Shown in pieces: positions 1-5,523 of a DNA stretch of 5,523 bases. Both the position numbers and the translations under genes were made by a program. The stretch comes from an uncultured Clostridia bacterium (GTDB lineage: Bacteria > Bacillota > Clostridia > Oscillospirales > CAG-272), in the NCBI GenBank assembly GCA_905235755.1, contig CAJONA010000078.1, positions 1 through 5,523 of the forward strand, read 5' to 3'. The notes below the pieces were generated by a model. The model did not search any database and had not been told where the DNA came from. It saw nothing but the letters and a program-made list of their open reading frames with translations. Numbering within the stretch: position 1 is the first letter of the stretch; every line of letters begins with the position of its first letter.

Positions 1-585
1 ATGCACCGACACGACGACGGCGTCGGCACTTGACGTCGCCTCCGTCATGGCTTTCCGTATCGCGCTCTCGTCGATGCGCGAAACGACGCCCGACAGTCCG
101 TAATTTGTCGAATAAGTGAACGCCAAAAACGCTATTTTCATGCCGTTACGCTCGACTACACGGACTTCCTTGTCCCCGATGACGCACTCCGCCAAAGCGG
201 AAAGGTAGTCGCGCGTGAACAAAAACCCTTCTTCGCCGAGGTCGAGCGAGTGGTTGTTTGCGATGTTGATGACGTCAAATCCCGCGCCCACAAGCGCCGC
301 GCCGACTTCTTTCGGCGAGCAAAAGCGCGGATATCCCGAATAATTTCCGTCGCCGAGCATCGTCTCCTGATTTACAAACGATATGTCGGCGCCGTCAATA
401 ACGTCGGCGACGCCGGCATAAACGGGCGAAAAGTCGTACCCCGCACCCGTCGCCGCGCCTTTGTAGACGCTGCTGTGGATAAGGTCGTCGCCGACAGCGA
501 CAAACGATACTTTTTCATTCCTTTTTCCGCCGCAAAGCAGCGGCAAAAGAGAGAGTATCAGTATTACCGAAAGTATTTTTTTCAT
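1..585 (-). CDS. CapA-family protein (poly-gamma-glutamate capsule synthesis CapA-like, metallophosphatase-type fold), C-terminus beyond the window
   Basis: The frame is open for 195 codons from ATG at 585-583 to the left edge, where it is cut in phase at a His codon. Residues 1-17 are a Lys-Lys start plus a hydrophobic stretch, that is, a signal peptide. Cys18 follows Pro-Leu-Leu, so it is a poor lipobox, and lipoprotein status is uncertain. The CapA domain starts near residue 26: VAVGDD (29-34), YDFSPVYAGV (50-59), NQET (72-75), IANNHSLDLGEEG (108-120), NGMKIAFLAFTYSTN (147-161) and the start of the VVVSVH motif (190-195). The GD, N-x-E, NNH and final His motifs match the metal-binding pattern of calcineurin-like phosphoesterases. 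GGAG lies 5 nt before the start and decides it. The family is named for Bacillus capsule synthesis, but most clostridial members stand without capBC and their substrate is unknown. The protein is probably exported. The gene follows rhaA by 41 nt on the same strand. The family call is secure; the function is not. Confidence 0.88.
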   Translation of the reverse strand, partial: MKKILSVILILSLLPLLCGGKRNEKVSFVAVGDDLIHSSVYKGAATGAGYDFSPVYAGVADVIDGADISFVNQETMLGDGNYSGYPRFCSPKEVGAALVGAGFDVINIANNHSLDLGEEGFLFTRDYLSALAECVIGDKEVRVVERNGMKIAFLAFTYSTNYGLSGVVSRIDESAIRKAMTEATSSADAVVVSVH

Positions 586-617
586 AAGCGCTCCGCGTTT
601 TTTTGCTTTGCGCTTAT
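584..617 (-). repeat. Inverted repeat (8-bp arms) enclosing the capA-like ribosome binding site and reaching into its start codon
   Basis: On the minus strand ATAAGCGC (617-610) pairs perfectly with GCGCTTAT (591-584), with an 18-nt loop between. The second arm ends on the A and T of the capA start codon, and the Shine-Dalgarno sits at the loop-stem edge. No T-run follows, so it is not a terminator. It could be a translation-control hairpin, or chance. Confidence 0.5.
591..594 (-). promoter_or_regulatory. Ribosome binding site of the capA-like gene
   Basis: GGAG on the minus strand, 5 nt before the ATG at 585. Three of its four bases lie in the loop and the last lies in the closing stem of the 8-bp inverted repeat at 584-617, so its accessibility may depend on RNA folding. 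Confidence 0.7.
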
Positions 618-623
618 TTTGGC

Positions 624-644
624 GTATTATCTCTTAGATAATAC
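624..644 (-). repeat. Perfect 9-bp hairpin over the rhaA stop codon
   Basis: GTATTATCT (624-632) and AGATAATAC (636-644) are exact reverse complements with a 3-nt loop. The stem encodes the last residues of RhaA and includes its TAA at 629-627. Downstream on the minus strand the sequence is A-rich rather than T-rich, so it lacks the U-tract of an intrinsic terminator for this operon. A T-rich run does follow it on the plus strand, but no plus-strand gene leads into it. Confidence 0.6.
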
Positions 645-1868
645 CTCTTTTTCGTATTTTTTGACTTCGTCGATCCAGTTTGCGCCCGGCACAACGCCCT
701 GACGTTCGCAGTATTCCTCCCAAACGGCGCCGAACGGAAGCGTTTTGAGCTCTTCGAGAAGTGCGAGGCGGCCTGTAAAGTCAAAGCCGTATTCCATTTT
801 GCGGAGCGTGTCGGTAGGTTCGAGCGCGGCTGTCAGAAGCGCCTTTTGCATATTGCGTATGCCTATCGACCAAGCGGCGATGCGGTTTATCGACGCGTCG
901 AAATAGTCGAGCCCGATGTGCACCTTTTCCTCGCCGCAGCGAAGTATCTCGGCGGCGATGGCTTTCAGCTCGTCGTCGAGGATTATGACGTGATCGGAGT
1001 CCCAGCGCACAGGGCGTGAAACGTGGAGAAGTATCTCTTTGCCGAACATCACGCACGACGATATTTTGTCGGATATGACTTCCGTCGGATGAAAATGTCC
1101 CGCGTCGAGCGTGATGAGCATGTCGTGCGTGAGCGCATAGCCCATGACGAACTCGTGCGAACCGACCGTGCAGCTCTCGGCGCCTATTCCGAACACCTTG
1201 CTTTCGACAGCGTTTAAGTTGAGCGAAGTGTCCGCGCCCGCCATTATCTTGTCGAGCGAGTCGGCATAGCGCGCGCGTGCGGCGTAGCGGTCGACCGTGA
1301 TATCTTTAAATCCGTCGGGCACCCAATAGTTCGTAACGGCGCGGTTGTTCAGTTCTTTGCCGAAATATTCGGCTATCTTTCTCGACGCTATGCAATGATC
1401 TATCCAGAAATCGCGCACCGCTTTGTCGGGATGCGAAAGCGTAAGTCCGTCGTCGGAGAGCTTGTGCGAGAAGCACGTCGGGTTGAAATCGAGCCCTATG
1501 CCGCGCTCTTTGGCATAGTCCACCCAGCTTGCAAAGTGCTTCGGCTCGATCTTATCTCTCTCAACGGGCGTGCCGCCGTTGTCGAGATATATCGCGTGAA
1601 GGTTCAGTCTCTTCGTTCCGGGAACGAGCGAGAACACCTTATCTATATCGGCGCGGAGCTGTTCGATATTGCGGGCGCGGCCGGGATAGTTGCCCGTCGT
1701 CTGTATGCCGCCTGTGAGGTCGCCGTCGGGATCTTCAAATCCGCGCACGTCGTCGCCCTGCCAGCAGTGGACGGAGATCGGTATCTTTGCGATACGCGCC
1801 ATCGCCGCTTCCGTATCGACGCCTATCTCGGCGTACCTTTCTTTTGCATATTCGTAAGCTTTTGACAT
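627..1868 (-). CDS. rhaA: L-rhamnose isomerase RhaA
   Basis: A complete 413-residue protein that interconverts L-rhamnose and L-rhamnulose in the cytoplasm, the first committed step of rhamnose catabolism. It follows the E. coli-type RhaA (about 419 residues) from end to end. Landmarks are HCWQGDDVRGFE (34-45), LTGGIQTTGNYPG (51-63), RLNLHAIYLD (87-96), GLDFNPTCFSH (125-135), FWIDHC (154-159), DGFKDITVDR (185-194), AVESKVFGIGAES (220-232), LDAGHFHPTEVISDKIS (254-270), HVSRPVRWDSDHV (282-294) and GLDYFDASINRIAAW (319-333). His258, Asp290 and Asp292 fall on the family's Mn2+ ligands with the usual spacing, so an active enzyme is expected. The fold is a TIM barrel and the family is usually tetrameric. 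The ATG at 1868 has AGGAG 7 nt upstream and aligns with the family N-terminus. It lies 22 nt after rhaB and is surely co-transcribed with it. Confidence 0.98.
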   Translation of the reverse strand: MSKAYEYAKERYAEIGVDTEAAMARIAKIPISVHCWQGDDVRGFEDPDGDLTGGIQTTGNYPGRARNIEQLRADIDKVFSLVPGTKRLNLHAIYLDNGGTPVERDKIEPKHFASWVDYAKERGIGLDFNPTCFSHKLSDDGLTLSHPDKAVRDFWIDHCIASRKIAEYFGKELNNRAVTNYWVPDGFKDITVDRYAARARYADSLDKIMAGADTSLNLNAVESKVFGIGAESCTVGSHEFVMGYALTHDMLITLDAGHFHPTEVISDKISSCVMFGKEILLHVSRPVRWDSDHVIILDDELKAIAAEILRCGEEKVHIGLDYFDASINRIAAWSIGIRNMQKALLTAALEPTDTLRKMEYGFDFTGRLALLEELKTLPFGAVWEEYCERQGVVPGANWIDEVKKYEKEVLSKR

Positions 1869-1875
1869 TTTTGTT

Positions 1876-1880
1876 CTCCT
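1876..1880 (-). promoter_or_regulatory. Ribosome binding site of rhaA
   Basis: AGGAG (within TAAAGGAGAA) on the minus strand, 7 nt before the rhaA ATG. It lies inside the 22-nt rhaB-rhaA gap, so rhaA has its own initiation site and does not rely on overlap with rhaB. Confidence 0.85.
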
Positions 1881-1890
1881 TTATGTAAAA

Positions 1891-3369
1891 TCAGCATTTT
1901 GTTACTTTTTTGAACGTCTCATATGCGTCGTCCCATGCCGCCGTATCCTTCGGCTCGTATACGGAGATATCAAACGAATTTGCGATGACCTCCCTGCCCT
2001 GACGGACGTCCTTTATCTCGCCGGCGGCTATTGCCTGCGCGACGATGTTTCCGAGCGCCGTCGCTTCGATGGGACCTGCGGAAACGGGGCGCCCGCAGGC
2101 GTTTGCCGTGAACTGCATGAGCGGCTTTTCCTGCGTGCCGCCGCCGACGACGTTTATCGACGGCAGTCTCTCGCCGCTTAACTCGTCTATCATATCGACA
2201 GTCGCGCGGTATTTGAGCGCAAGGCTTTCAAGGATCGTGCGCACGATCTCGCCTTTTGTCTCGGGAACGTCCTGCCCTGTCTCGCGGCAGTATTCGACGA
2301 TCCTCTTCGGCAAATTGCCGGGAGCGGCAAAGCGCGCGTCATCGGGATCTATAAAGCATTTGAACGGCTTTGCGGCGACCGCCATTTTTGAAAGCTCCGC
2401 AAAGCTCAGCTCCTCGCCCTCGCGTATCCACTGACGGCGCGATTCCTGTTCAAGCCAAAGGCCGGTGATATTCTTTGAAAATCTTATCGTGTGTTCGGCG
2501 CCGCCTTCGTTTGTGAAATTGCAGCGGTGGCTCGCCTCGTTGATGACGGGTTCTTTCGCTTCCGTGCCCATTATCGACCACGTGCCGGAGCTGATCCATA
2601 TAAATTTCTCGCCTGTCGCGGGCACTGCCATGACGGCGCTGCCCGTGTCGTGCGCCGCCACGGAAACGACTTTTGCGTCGATACCGCCCACTTCTTCAAG
2701 CACGTCGGAGCGAAGCGGACCCACCGTCGTCGACGGCATAACTATCTTTGAAAACAGTTTCTTCGGAAGGCCGAATTTTTCGATGAGGTCGTACGACCAG
2801 TCGCGCGCCTTCGCGTCGAGAAGCTGGCTCGTCGACGCTATGGTATATTCCGTCTGCTTTACGCCCGTCAGAAAATAATTCAGCAGATCGGGGACAAACA
2901 GCATATCCGTCGCCGCGTCGAGCAGCTCGGGCGAATCTTTCTTCACCGCGAGAAGCTGATAGAGCGTGTTGAAATCGACGACCTGAATGCCCGTCTTTTC
3001 ATACACATACGCGGGATCGACTATCTTTGCCGCGTATTCGGGCATCTCGTCGTTGCGCGCGTCGCGGTAGTGAACAGGATTGCCGAGAAGATGCCCGTTT
3101 TTGTCGAGAAGCCCGAAATCGACGCCCCACGTGTCGATGCCGATGGACTTTATATCCCTGTCATCGCCGAGCGCGCACTTGCGTATCGAATTTTTTATCT
3201 CGTGGAAGATGCGAAGTATATCCCACGTGTACTGCCCCGCCGCCATAACGGGTTCGTTCGGGAAGCGGTGGTTTTCTTTCAGCGTGATCTTTTCCCCGTC
3301 AAAAGTGCCTACGATGCCGCGTCCGCTCGACGCGCCGAGGTCGATAGCGAGAAATTTTGATGTTTTCAT
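1891..3369 (-). CDS. rhaB: Rhamnulokinase RhaB
   Basis: A complete 492-residue FGGY-family sugar kinase (E. coli RhaB is about 489) that uses ATP to phosphorylate L-rhamnulose to L-rhamnulose 1-phosphate in the cytoplasm. The N-terminal FGGY domain shows AIDLGASSGRG (8-18, first phosphate motif), GIDTWGVDFGLLD (77-89), HYRDARND (100-107) and VDFNTLYQLLA (131-141). The C-terminal actin-like domain shows AAHDTGSAV (238-246), where Asp241 is in the position of the catalytic base, SSGTWSIMG (260-268, second phosphate motif), NFTNEGG (284-290), NITGLWLEQESRRQW (300-314), VVGGGTQ (407-413, adenosine motif) and GPIEATALGN (432-441). The TWGVDF and NFTNEGG segments favour rhamnulokinase over xylulokinase or glycerol kinase, and the adjacent rhaA settles it. 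The ATG at 3369 has GGAGG 5 nt upstream and starts directly before the first phosphate motif. No frameshift or missing key residue is seen. Confidence 0.97.
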   Translation of the reverse strand: MKTSKFLAIDLGASSGRGIVGTFDGEKITLKENHRFPNEPVMAAGQYTWDILRIFHEIKNSIRKCALGDDRDIKSIGIDTWGVDFGLLDKNGHLLGNPVHYRDARNDEMPEYAAKIVDPAYVYEKTGIQVVDFNTLYQLLAVKKDSPELLDAATDMLFVPDLLNYFLTGVKQTEYTIASTSQLLDAKARDWSYDLIEKFGLPKKLFSKIVMPSTTVGPLRSDVLEEVGGIDAKVVSVAAHDTGSAVMAVPATGEKFIWISSGTWSIMGTEAKEPVINEASHRCNFTNEGGAEHTIRFSKNITGLWLEQESRRQWIREGEELSFAELSKMAVAAKPFKCFIDPDDARFAAPGNLPKRIVEYCRETGQDVPETKGEIVRTILESLALKYRATVDMIDELSGERLPSINVVGGGTQEKPLMQFTANACGRPVSAGPIEATALGNIVAQAIAAGEIKDVRQGREVIANSFDISVYEPKDTAAWDDAYETFKKVTKC

Positions 3370-3374
3370 ACGTT

Positions 3375-3379
3375 CCTCC
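3375..3379 (-). promoter_or_regulatory. Ribosome binding site of rhaB
   Basis: GGAGG (within CGGAGGAA) on the minus strand, 5 nt before the rhaB ATG at 3369. It is strong and fixes the start. It is distinct from the second Shine-Dalgarno-like AAGGAGG at 3416-3422, which is too far upstream to serve rhaB. Confidence 0.85.
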
Positions 3380-3394
3380 GATAAATTTTTTATA

Positions 3395-3417
3395 GGCTCC
3401 CTTTACACAAGGGAACC
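3395..3417 (-). repeat. Intergenic hairpin between mutS2 and rhaB, possible short palindromic repeat
   Basis: On the minus strand GGTTCCCTT (3417-3409) pairs with AAGGGAGCC (3403-3395) over 9 bp with one G-U pair and a 5-nt loop. It fills much of the 60-nt mutS2-rhaB gap. TATAAAAAATTT follows instead of a T-run, so an intrinsic terminator for mutS2 is not supported. From memory, the core resembles the arms of short palindromic repeats scattered between genes in many clostridial genomes; that cannot be tested from one copy. The first bases of the stem are also the end of a Shine-Dalgarno-like AAGGAGG at 3416-3422. Confidence 0.55.
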
Positions 3418-3429
3418 TCCTTATGCTGT

Positions 3430-5523
3430 TTACTTTATTTCGGCAATGGTCACGCCCGTGTCGCCCTCGCCGAGACCGCCGATGCGCGTCGATCTTATGC
3501 GCTGATCGGCTTTGAGAAATGATGTGACGGCTTTTCTGAGCGCACCCGTGCCTTTTCCGTGAATTATGCGTATCTGCGTCAGCCCGCTCATCTTCGCCTC
3601 GTCGATGAATTTATCGAGCATAAAGCATGCGTCGTCGCCGTACTGCCCACGAAGGTCTATCTCGCCCGACATGGCGCGTATCTCTTTGTCGCCGCCGACG
3701 TACGTCTTTTTCTGCGGCTTTTCGCGGTACGTCACGTCGTCGCCGTCGATGAGCATAAGCGCGTCGGGGCGGAGCTTCATCGTCATATTGCCCGCAACGA
3801 CCGTCACGGTCTTGCCGTCTGTGTCGCCGACCGTGCCCTTTTTGTTTATCGAAATGACTATCACTTCGTCGCCCTTTTTGAGCGGACGCGGCAGAACGTA
3901 CCCCGTCGCGTCCCGCTTCTCTACGGGATCGAGCACGTCGCTCTTTTCTTTCAAGTGCGATTTTATCGCGCGTCTCGCCTCGTCGAGTTCCTCGGCGAGC
4001 CGTTCGCTGTCTCTCGCCTTTTTGACTTTGTCAAGCTCGGCGAAGATGTACTCGCTTGACGCCTTCGCGCCCTCTATCATCCCCACCGCCGTCGCGCGCG
4101 CCTTTTCGAGAGCGCGCTCCGCTTCGTCTTCCTTTTTCGCCGCGGACGCGTCGGCTTTTGCCTTCTTTTCTTTCGCTTCGCGCAGAAGTTTTTCCGCTTC
4201 GGCGCGGCGTTTTTCCATCTCGACGCGCTCGTTTTCGAGCGATTCGATGACGTTTTCAAACCGTCTGTTCTCGCCGGAAACATACGAGTTCGCGCGCTCG
4301 ATGATCTTCTCGTCAAGCCCGAGCTTGCGAGAGATGGCGAAAGCGTTCGATTTTCCCGGCGTGCCGACGACGAGCTTGTACGTCGGGCGGAGCGTTTCTA
4401 TATCGAATTCGCACGACGCGTTCATGACGCCGTCCGTTTCTATGGCGTAGCTTTTCAGCTCGGAATAATGCGTCGTCGCGGCGATGAGCGCGCCCTTTTC
4501 GCGCGTCGCTTCGAGTATCGACACCGCAAGCGCCGCTCCCTCGACGGGATCGGTCCCCGCGCCGAGTTCGTCGAACAGCACGAGCGCTCTTTCGCCGGCG
4601 CGATGCGTGATGTCTACGATGTTGACCATGTGCGATGAGAACGTCGACAGCGATTGCTCAATGCTCTGCTCGTCGCCGATGTCGGCGAGAATATCGTCAA
4701 AAACGCACATCGAACTTCCGTCGGACGCCGGTATGTGCAGCCCCGATTGCGCCATAAGCGCAAACAGACCGAGCGTTTTGAGCGTGACCGTCTTGCCGCC
4801 GGTGTTCGGGCCGGTTATTATCAAAGTATCAAAATCCTTGCCCAGCCCGACCGTTATCGGCACGACGCTGTCCTTGTCGAGAAGCGGATGACGCGCCCTG
4901 ACAAGCGTTATCTGCCGCTCCTCCGTCATAACGGGCGATATGCCGCCGCAGCTTGTCGAAAGGCGGCACTTGCCGAATTCGAACGCGAGCAGCGTCGTGT
5001 TCCTGTAATTCAAAATTATATCGTGCGCGTTTTCGGCGATGTTCGCCGAAAGCTCGGATAGGATGCGTTCGCATTCGTCCCTGTCGGCTTTTTCGAGCAG
5101 GCGAAGCTCGTTGTTGCCTTCGACGACGGTCAGCGGCTCGACGAACAGCGTCGCGCCCGACGACGACGTGTCGTGAACGAGACCTTTTATCTCGTTCTTG
5201 TATTCCGCTTTCACGGGAACGACATAGCGCCCGTCGCGCATAGTGACTATCTGCTCCTGCAAATATTTCGAGCTCGCACCCGTGATGAGTTTTTGCAGCG
5301 ATTCGCGTATCTTCGCATTGGCGCGCATCGTCTTGCGGCGGATGTCGTACAGCTCGTCCGACGCCGTGTCGTATAGCCCTTCCTCGCTCTGCACGCATTT
5401 TTCTATCTTCGCTTCGAGTTTCGGGAAAGAGGTGAGCCGCTCGAAATATTCTGTGAGCGCGTTCGGCTCGTCGGTCGTGCCGTACTCGCGCAGTGAGCGC
5501 GCCGCTTTGAGCACATTCAGCAC
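3430..5523 (-). CDS. mutS2: MutS2 (RqcU) with C-terminal Smr domain, N-terminus beyond the window
   Basis: The frame is open to the right edge. The 697 residues seen are most of a protein usually about 780-790 long, so about 90 N-terminal residues are missing. The edge codon is GTG and is read as internal Val, not a start. In the visible numbering: core and clamp region 1-200; ATPase with Walker A GPNTGGKT (238-245), signature-like STFSSHM (293-299), Walker B LVLFDE (314-319), D-loop GAGTDP (321-326) and TTHYSELK (350-357); a Lys/Glu/Ala-rich coiled coil about 405-530; a KOW-like segment about 548-590; and an Smr domain 620-697 with IDLRG (622-626) and HGKGTG (655-660). MutS2 lacks the mismatch-reading domain of MutS. 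Family members are reported to restrain recombination and, in Bacillus subtilis, to split collided ribosomes. All ATPase and Smr motifs are intact, so function is expected. The gene ends with TAA 60 nt before rhaB; co-transcription is possible but unproven. Confidence 0.97.
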   Translation of the reverse strand: MLNVLKAARSLREYGTTDEPNALTEYFERLTSFPKLEAKIEKCVQSEEGLYDTASDELYDIRRKTMRANAKIRESLQKLITGASSKYLQEQIVTMRDGRYVVPVKAEYKNEIKGLVHDTSSSGATLFVEPLTVVEGNNELRLLEKADRDECERILSELSANIAENAHDIILNYRNTTLLAFEFGKCRLSTSCGGISPVMTEERQITLVRARHPLLDKDSVVPITVGLGKDFDTLIITGPNTGGKTVTLKTLGLFALMAQSGLHIPASDGSSMCVFDDILADIGDEQSIEQSLSTFSSHMVNIVDITHRAGERALVLFDELGAGTDPVEGAALAVSILEATREKGALIAATTHYSELKSYAIETDGVMNASCEFDIETLRPTYKLVVGTPGKSNAFAISRKLGLDEKIIERANSYVSGENRRFENVIESLENERVEMEKRRAEAEKLLREAKEKKAKADASAAKKEDEAERALEKARATAVGMIEGAKASSEYIFAELDKVKKARDSERLAEELDEARRAIKSHLKEKSDVLDPVEKRDATGYVLPRPLKKGDEVIVISINKKGTVGDTDGKTVTVVAGNMTMKLRPDALMLIDGDDVTYREKPQKKTYVGGDKEIRAMSGEIDLRGQYGDDACFMLDKFIDEAKMSGLTQIRIIHGKGTGALRKAVTSFLKADQRIRSTRIGGLGEGDTGVTIAEIK

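Noticed and set aside
250..702. Plus-strand open frame (150 codons) across the capA-rhaA junction
   Set aside because: It covers the N-terminus of the capA-like gene and the end of rhaA on the opposite strand. The product is Arg/Lys-rich with no domain, while the minus-strand frame carries clear CapA motifs.
1395..1865. Plus-strand open frame (156 codons) opposite the N-terminal part of rhaA
   Set aside because: It is a shadow of rhaA on the other strand, its product has no recognisable motif, and rhaA is conserved along its full length.
2045..2878. Two plus-strand open frames opposite rhaB
   Set aside because: Both lie within the conserved RhaB coding sequence and translate to low-complexity Ser/Pro/Thr-rich or unrecognisable sequence.
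3381..3394. TATAAA on the minus strand as a -10 box for rhaB
   Set aside because: No acceptable -35 hexamer lies 16-18 nt upstream; the nearest TTG-starting hexamer is only 10 nt away. An AT-rich patch alone does not support a promoter.
3395..3429. Rho-independent terminator after mutS2
   Set aside because: The stem is good, but on the transcribed strand it is followed by TATAAAAAA rather than a T-run.
3566..4450. Long plus-strand open frame (294 codons) opposite mutS2
   Set aside because: It lies opposite the Glu/Lys/Ala-rich coiled coil and Smr part of mutS2. Its Ser/Phe-rich product is what the complement of such codons gives, and it has no recognisable domain. The mutS2 frame is certain.
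5521..5523. GTG at the right edge as the start of mutS2
   Set aside because: Family members have about 90 more residues before this point and the frame is still open, so the codon is an internal Val at the window edge.

Overview
The window looks like ordinary chromosome from a moderately GC-rich member of the Bacillota, most likely an uncultured clostridial gut-type lineage. The basis is a MutS2 with a C-terminal Smr domain, strong AGGAG/GGAGG ribosome binding sites, GC-rich third codon positions, and a short intergenic palindrome like those common in such genomes. The lineage is an inference; no rRNA or other marker is present.

All four genes lie on the minus strand, so transcription runs from high to low coordinates. 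In that order they are: mutS2 (3430-5523, N-terminus beyond the right edge), rhaB rhamnulokinase (1891-3369), rhaA L-rhamnose isomerase (627-1868), and the N-terminal 195 codons of a CapA-family metallophosphatase-like exported protein (1-585, running off the left edge). The gaps are 60, 22 and 41 nt. None holds a convincing Rho-independent terminator in the direction of transcription, and no good promoter is visible, so one transcript is possible and rhaB-rhaA is almost certainly one unit.

RhaA converts L-rhamnose to L-rhamnulose and RhaB phosphorylates L-rhamnulose to L-rhamnulose 1-phosphate. The aldolase (RhaD), the mutarotase (RhaM), a transporter and a regulator are not in the window. 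MutS2 (ribosome rescue or recombination control) and the CapA-like protein have no evident biochemical link to rhamnose use.

The genes are intact and typical of their families. The least explained sequence lies at the junctions: a 9-bp hairpin over the rhaA stop codon, an 8-bp inverted repeat that encloses the capA Shine-Dalgarno and includes two bases of its start codon, and a hairpin between mutS2 and rhaB that overlaps a gene-less Shine-Dalgarno-like sequence. I see no RNA genes, CRISPR arrays, transposase genes or new multi-gene system. Every stretch over 300 bases is coding.
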